From Campylobacter devanensis (GTDB lineage Bacteria; Campylobacterota; Campylobacteria; Campylobacterales; Campylobacteraceae): 64,000 nucleotides of DNA. The stretch is taken from the NCBI RefSeq assembly GCF_002139915.1, contig NZ_CP018788.1:682001-746000 (forward strand), written 5' to 3'. The notes beneath the pieces were generated by a model. That model was not told where the DNA came from, did not search any database, and saw nothing but the letters and a program-made list of their open reading frames with translations. Both the position numbers and the translations under genes were made by a program. This document shows, one piece after another, positions 58,360-64,000 of the stretch (positions within the stretch are counted from its first letter, which is position 1; each line of letters opens with the position of its first letter).

Positions 58360-59603
58360 TTGATTCCTTTTAATATAATTGTAGTGGATTTATCTTTGTT
58401 AAAATACCTATTAGCACACTCTTTGATATCTTGTGTTGTAAGTGCATTTGTTCTATCTGAGAGTTGCCAAAGTGGCTCTATATCGCCTCTTGCTATATAG
58501 CTTCCATATAGACTTGCAAGCTTGCTTGCGCTACTTAATGAGTAGATAAAATTGCTCTTTAGGCAATTTTTAATTTTAGTTAGCTCATCAGTATCTATAT
58601 CGCTATTTTTTAGTTTTTTTATCAGCTTTAAGATCTCTTTTTTAACTAGTTTGGCTTTTATACCTGGATTGCAAATAGCGATTATTATAAATAAATTTTC
58701 ATCAATGCTTTCCATAGGATAAGCATAAATTTGATTTACTAAATTTAATTTATCTATTAAAACTCTTTCAAATAATGAGCTTTTACCGCTGCTAAGATAT
58801 TCGCCAATTGCACTTAATGCAGTCTGGTCTGGATGATTAAATGGCGGTATTTTATAAGCGATAGCTATCATCTCTACATCACTTTGTTTGTGAATTATTA
58901 AAGACTTTTCTCCGTTTTGTTCAGGCTCTATGCAGTGCATAGTAGGTATTTCGCAGCGGTTTGCTATACCTTCAAAGTGTTTTTTGCCAAGTTCAAATGC
59001 AGTATTCTCGTCAATATCTCCAGTAATCATTAAAAATGCATTTTTTGGTTGATAAAATTTAGACCAAAACTCTTTAATATCAGCAATATTCCAATTTTCA
59101 ATATCTTTAATAAATCCAATTGGCGTCCAGTGATAAGGATGATATATAAAAGCGTGATTAAATAGTCTAAAATATAGTATTCCAGTTGGATTATTGTCCG
59201 TTCTCCATCTGCGTTCTTCTAAAACAACATCTCGCTCAGGTAAAAATTCATCTTCTTCAAGGCTTAAATTTGCCATTATATCAGCATAAAGTTCTAGCGA
59301 TGTATCTAAATTTTGACTCGAACATTTGATAAAATAGTGCGTAAAATCAAAGCCAGTACTAGCATTATTTACTCCGCCAAAACCCTTTACAATGGAGTCA
59401 AACTCACCAGCTTTTCTATTGTCTGTACTTTTAAAATTTAGATGTTCTAACATATGAGCGATTCCGCTCTTACCCATTGTTTCGTTTCTAGAACCAACTT
59501 TATAATAAAGATCTATGCTAATAACATTTGAACCTAAATTTAAAGGAGTATGATAGATCTCAAACCCATTTTCAAGGGTAATTTTGCTAAATTTTGGTAG
59601 CAT
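58356..59603 (-). CDS. M16-family zinc peptidase
   Basis: This is a 415-residue zinc metallopeptidase related to mitochondrial processing peptidase and PqqL-type proteins. The inverted zinc motif HxxEH is in [14 protein letters not shown] (about 48-52), with [10 protein letters not shown] providing the third ligand Glu. No signal peptide is seen, so it is probably cytosolic. The substrate is unknown. It sits between pyrD and dapA, as in C. jejuni. Confidence 0.9.
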   Translation of the reverse strand: MLPKFSKITLENGFEIYHTPLNLGSNVISIDLYYKVGSRNETMGKSGIAHMLEHLNFKSTDNRKAGEFDSIVKGFGGVNNASTGFDFTHYFIKCSSQNLDTSLELYADIMANLSLEEDEFLPERDVVLEERRWRTDNNPTGILYFRLFNHAFIYHPYHWTPIGFIKDIENWNIADIKEFWSKFYQPKNAFLMITGDIDENTAFELGKKHFEGIANRCEIPTMHCIEPEQNGEKSLIIHKQSDVEMIAIAYKIPPFNHPDQTALSAIGEYLSSGKSSLFERVLIDKLNLVNQIYAYPMESIDENLFIIIAICNPGIKAKLVKKEILKLIKKLKNSDIDTDELTKIKNCLKSNFIYSLSSASKLASLYGSYIARGDIEPLWQLSDRTNALTTQDIKECANRYFNKDKSTTIILKGIK

Positions 59604-60662
59604 TTATCTCCTTAGATTAGCGCCAACTGCTTGAGAAATATTTTCATATCCCTCGCTTAAGGCTAAATTTAATATTTGATTATTAATATTTTTGCAAATA
59701 CTTGGACCTTCATAGATAAAACTAGTATATATTTGCACTAAGCTTGCACCCATTTTGATACGCTCATATGCATCTTGACCATTATCTATTCCGCCACAGC
59801 TAATTAATACTGCTTTACCATAAAGCTCTTTAGCAACCTCTTTAAATAGCTCTTTGCTCTTGTTTTTAATAAGTTGGCCGCTGATACCGCCAAAATCTTT
59901 TGCCTTTGGTGTAAGAGAGTAATCCACGCTAGTATTATTGATAATTAACCCTTTAAATCCGGCATTTGCAGCTGTAGAACAAAGAGATATAGCTGAGTCT
60001 ATACTCATATCTGGAGCTATTTTTAAAATTAGAGGTTTTTTGGTTAAGCTACTTAAAGCAGCAAATAGTTCATTTATAAAAGACTCGCTTTGTAAATCTC
60101 TCAAATTTGGAGTATTTGGTGAGCTGATGTTGATTACAAATGCATCACAGCAACTATCAAGCCCTTTAACTAAAATTTCATAATCTTTAATAGCCATATC
60201 ATTTGGCGTAATCTTATTTTTGCCAATATTAGCAATAATAGGGATACTAAAAGGATATACCTTTGAGGCTCTAGCTTTAATCTTATCTAAGCCATCGTTA
60301 TTAAATCCCATGGCATTTTGTAGACTTTTTTCTTCTATTAAGCGAAATAGCCTTGGTTTTGGATTTCCACCTTGAGGTTTTGGTGTAAGAGTGCCATACT
60401 CTAAAAATCCAAACCCCATCGCAGATAGCGGTGTAATCATTGTAGCATTTTTATCAAATCCACCGGCAAGTCCAACTGGATTTAAAAAATTAATTCCAAA
60501 AATATTTTGTGATAGCTTAGTGTCAATAAAGCAGAAATTATTCACCAAATAATCGCTAACAAATGGAATTTTTACAGATAATTTCATTCCAAATTCAGCT
60601 ATTTTATGGGCATTTTCTGGATTTAGTTTAAAAAAAATTTTTTTAATATCACTATAGTTCAT
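59604..60662 (-). CDS. pyrD: dihydroorotate dehydrogenase (quinone), class 2
   Basis: This is a membrane-associated FMN enzyme of 352 residues that oxidises dihydroorotate to orotate and feeds electrons to the quinone pool. Signatures are NPVGLAGGFDKNATMITPLS, FLEYGTLTPKPQGGNPKPRL, the catalytic Ser region NISSPNTPNLRDLQ and LISCGGIDNGQDAYER. The N-terminal helix that binds the membrane is present. AAAGGA precedes the start. It is one base from the M16 gene and shares its upstream region with a divergent methyltransferase gene. Confidence 0.96.
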   Translation of the reverse strand: MNYSDIKKIFFKLNPENAHKIAEFGMKLSVKIPFVSDYLVNNFCFIDTKLSQNIFGINFLNPVGLAGGFDKNATMITPLSAMGFGFLEYGTLTPKPQGGNPKPRLFRLIEEKSLQNAMGFNNDGLDKIKARASKVYPFSIPIIANIGKNKITPNDMAIKDYEILVKGLDSCCDAFVINISSPNTPNLRDLQSESFINELFAALSSLTKKPLILKIAPDMSIDSAISLCSTAANAGFKGLIINNTSVDYSLTPKAKDFGGISGQLIKNKSKELFKEVAKELYGKAVLISCGGIDNGQDAYERIKMGASLVQIYTSFIYEGPSICKNINNQILNLALSEGYENISQAVGANLRR

Positions 60663-60755
60663 AACATTCCTTTAAACCTGCTATTTTAGCTAAAATTTGC
60701 TTAAATTTGCTTATAATTAATAAGAAATTTAATGATATTTTGGGCAATTTATAGA

Positions 60756-60761
60756 TATAAT
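60756..60761 (+). promoter_or_regulatory. -10 element for methyltransferase gene
   Basis: TATAAT in the context ATAGATATAATATT lies 25 bp before the GTG start. AAGGAG at 60776-60781 is a strong ribosome site, so transcription begins close to the gene. Confidence 0.5.
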
Positions 60762-60785
60762 ATTTTATAAATTTAAGGAGTAAAA

Positions 60786-61658
60786 GTGGCATATCAAGAG
60801 AAAAAATGGCAAAATTTTTATGAAAATGCTTGGGCTATAAGGGCGGAGTTCATGAGTCAATTTATAAATAGGGGGGGGTATAACGCTCTTCAAGTGATTG
60901 GCGAATTAGAGAAAAAGGAGCGGTATTATCATTTAGCGATTAATGATGATGGGAATTATGAGTGGCAAAGAAAAAGGATCGAGAGTGAGAAATTTAACTT
61001 CGCAGATATTCCGCATAATAAAATTACTTCACTAAATGGATTAAATATTTTGGTTCCATTTTATACTAATACATCTATTGTAAATATGATTATTGATGCG
61101 CTAGCGCTAGAACAGTATGATAGCGTTATTGAGCTAGGCTGTGGATATGGACAAAATCTTTTTAAGATATTTTATAATGGTGGCGGAGTGAATTTGAGAT
61201 ATTTTGGTGGCGAATTTACTAGTAGTGGTGTAGAAATGGCAAAAAAATTAGCTAGTATTGAACCAAATATGAGAGCTGAGTTTTTTCATTTTAACCATTT
61301 AAAGCCTAAATTTGATAAAAAATTAGATTTTGGCAAAAAAGTTTTGGTCTTTACTTGCCATACGATTGAGCAAGTTAAAGAAATTCCCGATAATTGGTTT
61401 AAGGTTGTAGCTAGTATCGCTCCATTTGTCAGGTGTATTCACGCTGAGCCATTTGGGTTTCAAATTCGCAATCTAGGTGAAGCTAGTAAAAATCACAAAG
61501 ATTATTTTATACAAAATGGCTGGAATTTAAATTTCGCTTCAACACTTAAAAAAGCTAATCAAAATGGTGATATAATTATTGAAGATGCTATGCTAGAGTA
61601 TAGCTGTGGAACTGATCCATTTAATCCAACTTCAATTGCTGTGTGGAGAACGGTTTAG
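60786..61658 (+). CDS. SAM-dependent methyltransferase-like protein with G8 tract
   Basis: This 290-residue protein carries a class I methyltransferase SAM loop, VIELGCGYGQN (about 114-124), followed by YFGGEFTSSGVEMAKKLASI, as in enzymes that modify sugars or small molecules. The acceptor is unknown. The start is a GTG preceded by AAGGAG. A run of eight G residues at 60871-60878 (codons 29-31, Arg-Gly-Gly) sits near the start of the coding region; a gain or loss of one G would put the rest out of frame, so the gene is probably phase-variable. In this sequence it is in the ON frame. It overlaps the convergent rusA-like gene by 4 bases. Confidence 0.8.
   Translation: MAYQEKKWQNFYENAWAIRAEFMSQFINRGGYNALQVIGELEKKERYYHLAINDDGNYEWQRKRIESEKFNFADIPHNKITSLNGLNILVPFYTNTSIVNMIIDALALEQYDSVIELGCGYGQNLFKIFYNGGGVNLRYFGGEFTSSGVEMAKKLASIEPNMRAEFFHFNHLKPKFDKKLDFGKKVLVFTCHTIEQVKEIPDNWFKVVASIAPFVRCIHAEPFGFQIRNLGEASKNHKDYFIQNGWNLNFASTLKKANQNGDIIIEDAMLEYSCGTDPFNPTSIAVWRTV
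60871..60878 (+). repeat. poly-G tract (8 G), contingency site
   Basis: Eight consecutive Gs in a strongly AT-rich gene. Tracts of this kind mutate by slipped-strand pairing in Campylobacter and switch surface-modification genes on and off. Confidence 0.8.
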
Positions 61659-62536
61659 AGTTTAATATTGTTAGATTTTAGTGGAATTGAGCCATAATGA
61701 ATAGTAAATTGGCCTTGATTTAATCTATTTTGCAAGGCCATAATCTTTTCTTTGCTTAAGTGTGCGATCTCCTTGCGTACTTGTGCATCTAGGGATTTTG
61801 ATACTACGATATAAATGGCGATATTTTTTGGGCTAAATTTATAGGCAATTGTGATTTTGCCTTTGAATTCTTGTAGTGTAGTTTTGATTAGTGCTACAGC
61901 CTGCATTTGAGGGTTTTTGTCTGTTGATACTGATTGTGCAGTTTTATTTGATGTAGTTGGAGTTTGAATTTCAGATTTTGTTTTTTGTATTTGATTTGTT
62001 GTCTGATTAGTTAAAGATGATAAATTTTGACTTGGATTTATCTGTTGATTTGGTGTATTTATAAGCAAATTTAACGCTAAATTATTATTAGGATTTATCG
62101 TAGTTGTTGGATTATGGTTATGTTTTTCATACTCTATTATATCTTTAAAATTAGCATCGATAAATTTTATTAGAGGCTTTATAAATACGGTATATATGAG
62201 CTTTTTAATAAATTTAGATAAGATAAATTTATTTTTTATTGTTATTATTAGCTGCTCTTTTTGGGAGTATCGTTTAGAAATTTTAAGCGATATAATGGCG
62301 CAATCATCAACATAACATATTCCTTTTAGCGCATCAAGCGTGTATTTTAAAATATTATCAATGTCGGCTGGTAAGTGCTGTTTCCATAGTATTTCGACAG
62401 CCAAATCTCCATTCATAATAAATGCATTTTGTTCTAAAGCAGCTTTTTTTAACCCCTTTTGATAAATTGCTTTAATAGCATCATTTTTATTATTTATGCT
62501 TGTTGGTCTGTCGTTATATACTATTTTTTGTAGCAT
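61655..62536 (-). CDS. RusA-like Holliday junction resolvase with C-terminal extension
   Basis: This is a 293-residue protein. Residues about 40-100 match RusA-type resolvases: DLAVEILWKQHLPADIDN then ILKYTLDALKGICYVDDCAI and KISKRYSQKEQLIITI. The catalytic residues fit: Asp58, Asp60, Lys64 and Asp78 correspond to Asp70, Asp72, Lys76 and Asp91 in E. coli RusA. After a basic stretch (about 105-135) comes a low-complexity Asn/Gln/Thr-rich linker (about 140-205), then an unfamiliar C-terminal domain (about 210-293; EFKGKITIAYKFSPKNIA, SKEKIMALQNRLNQGQFTIH). RusA proteins are usually about 120 residues and phage-borne, so the extension is odd. It follows msbA directly, sharing its start base with the msbA stop. 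Confidence 0.75.
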   Translation of the reverse strand: MLQKIVYNDRPTSINNKNDAIKAIYQKGLKKAALEQNAFIMNGDLAVEILWKQHLPADIDNILKYTLDALKGICYVDDCAIISLKISKRYSQKEQLIITIKNKFILSKFIKKLIYTVFIKPLIKFIDANFKDIIEYEKHNHNPTTTINPNNNLALNLLINTPNQQINPSQNLSSLTNQTTNQIQKTKSEIQTPTTSNKTAQSVSTDKNPQMQAVALIKTTLQEFKGKITIAYKFSPKNIAIYIVVSKSLDAQVRKEIAHLSKEKIMALQNRLNQGQFTIHYGSIPLKSNNIKL

Positions 62537-64000
62537 TAGTGGATTGCTCCTAGTTTTAGTTTTTGATAAATTTCACATTCTGCTTCAAGCTCTTTATCTG
62601 TACCAAATCCTACGATTTTACCATGACCTATAACAGCAATTTTATCAGCATTTTTGATAGTTGATAGACGGTGAGCAATAACAAATATAATCTTATCTTT
62701 GCTTAAATTTTCAATAGCTTTTGTTATTTCTTGTTCGCTTTCATTATCTAGTGCGCTAGTGGCTTCATCAAATATTAGAATTTGTGGATTATGATAAAGA
62801 GCTCTAGCTATGGCTATTCTTTGTCTTTGGCCACCGCTTAAATTTGCGCCATATTCATCTAAAGTTGTATAGATTCCATTATCTAAATTTTGAACAAAAC
62901 TATAAGCATTTGCCATCTTAAGTGCCATTATAACTTTAGCCTCATTTAGTGGAGCAGCATACGCTACATTAGCTGCTATTGTATCGTTAAAGATATATAC
63001 ACGCTGAGTAACTAAACCAATATTTTGCCTTAGGCTATCTAGTTTAAATTCGCTTAAATCATTATCATTGATTAAAATCATTCCAGAATTTGGGTCATAA
63101 AATCTCATTAATAGATTAATAAGTGTGCTTTTGCCGCCACCACTACTACCTACTAAAGCTATCATTTGACCCTTATAGACTTTAAGATTTATACCATTTA
63201 GTGCAGTTTTATCACCGTAGCTAAATTTTAAATCTTGGATTGTGATTGAATTTACCTTAGCTGGGAAATTTATATTTCCATCAACAATACTTGGCTGCAT
63301 ATCAAGTAACTCAAATGTTCTTTGGCTAGCTACTACTGCATCTTGCATTTGATTATATATATTTGTTATACGTTTTATAGGCGTATAGAGCATAAATAGC
63401 GCTGTAAGAAAGCTAAAAAAGCTACCTACTGTAATTTCTCCATTTATTACCTGTTGTCCGCCAATGATAATAGTAATAGCAATACCAACTGAGCCTAATG
63501 TTTCCATCATTGGACTAACTAAAGCATTTACCTTAACGCTTTTTAAATTTAAATGAAATATTTTAGTATTGTGATTATCAAATTTGCTTAGCTCTTTTTC
63601 TTGAGCACTACTAGCTTTAACTATTTCGATATTTGAGAAAATTTCATTTAACACCGATGTGATATCGCTAGAAGTTTCTTGCGATGTTCGGCTAAGTTTT
63701 CGCATTCTTTTAGCTAAGCGTGAAAGCGGATAAAAGGCTGCTGGTAACACAATAAGTGAAAATAGTGCTAAAGTAGGGCTTTGATAAATTACAACACAAA
63801 GTAATCCAATAATAGTTACAAACTCACGCACTAGTTCAGGAATGAGCGATGAGACGATATTGCGAATACGCTCAATATCACCCATAATCCTACTCATTAG
63901 CTCGCCAGTGCGATATTTATGGAAAAAACTCATATCTAATCCAAGTAGATTATCAAGTAGTTTGTATCTAAAACGCCTTATCATATCTTGTCCGATATAA
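62536..64000 (-). CDS. msbA: MsbA-like ABC lipid A exporter, 5' end beyond window
   Basis: This is a half-transporter of the lipid A/lipid exporter family; the coding frame continues to the edge of the window, so the start is missing. The visible part has the end of the membrane domain (helix region GSVGIAITIIIGGQQVI) and a full ATPase: Walker A VGSSGGGKSTLINLL, signature LSGGQRQRIAIARA, Walker B ILIFDEATSALDNESE and the switch His in IVIAHRLST. It flips lipid A-core to the outer leaflet. The order near pyrD is as in C. jejuni (Cj0803/Cj0804 by memory). Confidence 0.92.
   Translation of the reverse strand, partial: YIGQDMIRRFRYKLLDNLLGLDMSFFHKYRTGELMSRIMGDIERIRNIVSSLIPELVREFVTIIGLLCVVIYQSPTLALFSLIVLPAAFYPLSRLAKRMRKLSRTSQETSSDITSVLNEIFSNIEIVKASSAQEKELSKFDNHNTKIFHLNLKSVKVNALVSPMMETLGSVGIAITIIIGGQQVINGEITVGSFFSFLTALFMLYTPIKRITNIYNQMQDAVVASQRTFELLDMQPSIVDGNINFPAKVNSITIQDLKFSYGDKTALNGINLKVYKGQMIALVGSSGGGKSTLINLLMRFYDPNSGMILINDNDLSEFKLDSLRQNIGLVTQRVYIFNDTIAANVAYAAPLNEAKVIMALKMANAYSFVQNLDNGIYTTLDEYGANLSGGQRQRIAIARALYHNPQILIFDEATSALDNESEQEITKAIENLSKDKIIFVIAHRLSTIKNADKIAVIGHGKIVGFGTDKELEAECEIYQKLKLGAIH

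Overview
This window is chromosomal DNA from a Campylobacter (Campylobacterota). The 16S 3' end and AT-rich codon use fit the genus. So do an intervening sequence in 23S helix 45, a periplasmic nitrate reductase operon ordered napAGHBFLD without napC, and gene blocks that match C. jejuni order from memory (FlhX-like/FliK-like/MFS/hemL/cyt c//folD/lepB; glmU-coaBC-hyp-uppS-pilD-lptF-truA; cprS-cprR-htrA//cbpA-hspR-kefB; msbA..pyrD-M16-dapA-SDR). The detail suggests a non-jejuni species, perhaps of the C. fetus/hyointestinalis/lanienae side of the genus; species is not decided here.

Layout. 1-4546 is an rRNA operon: 16S 3' part, tRNA-Ala(UGC), a long AT-rich spacer without tRNA-Ile, 23S with a 141-nt intervening sequence, then 5S. 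4547-6527 is a very AT-rich decayed region with remnants of a HAD phosphatase and a DprA/Smf-like protein, and perhaps a phosphoribosyltransferase. 6528-19487 is housekeeping: zinc transport, export-apparatus paralogues, haem, folate, signal peptidase, sugar and purine salvage, aminopeptidase, YchF. 19894-26432 is the nap operon. 26465-33110 (minus strand) runs from glmU to truA and ends in two tiny genes. 33245-38917 is a MacAB-TolC-type efflux operon followed by a short ComEC. 38888-47571 is an envelope and heat stress block: CprRS, HtrA, CbpA, HspR, two cation/proton antiporters and a TSUP carrier. 47680-52673 holds atpB, a ThiE-like protein, gatB, gpsA and nagZ. 52670-64000 (mostly minus) has a RarD-like carrier, an amino-acid ABC importer, pgsA, an enoyl-ACP-reductase-like SDR, dapA, an M16 peptidase, pyrD, a phase-variable methyltransferase (plus), a RusA fusion protein and the 3' part of msbA.

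How the genes work together. NapA is matured with NapD, and NapGH and NapB carry electrons to it from quinol. CprRS/HtrA and HspR/CbpA sit back to back on one control region, where a consensus promoter is overlaid by an HspR-type inverted repeat. MsbA, LptF, CoaBC, GlmU, UppS and NagZ all serve the envelope.

I found no CRISPR array, insertion sequence, prophage or complete new defence system. The most interesting items are the methyltransferase with a G8 tract, the RusA-like resolvase fused to an unrecognised C-terminal domain, the decayed HAD/DprA locus, two small genes after truA, and strong RNA hairpins in the rRNA operon.
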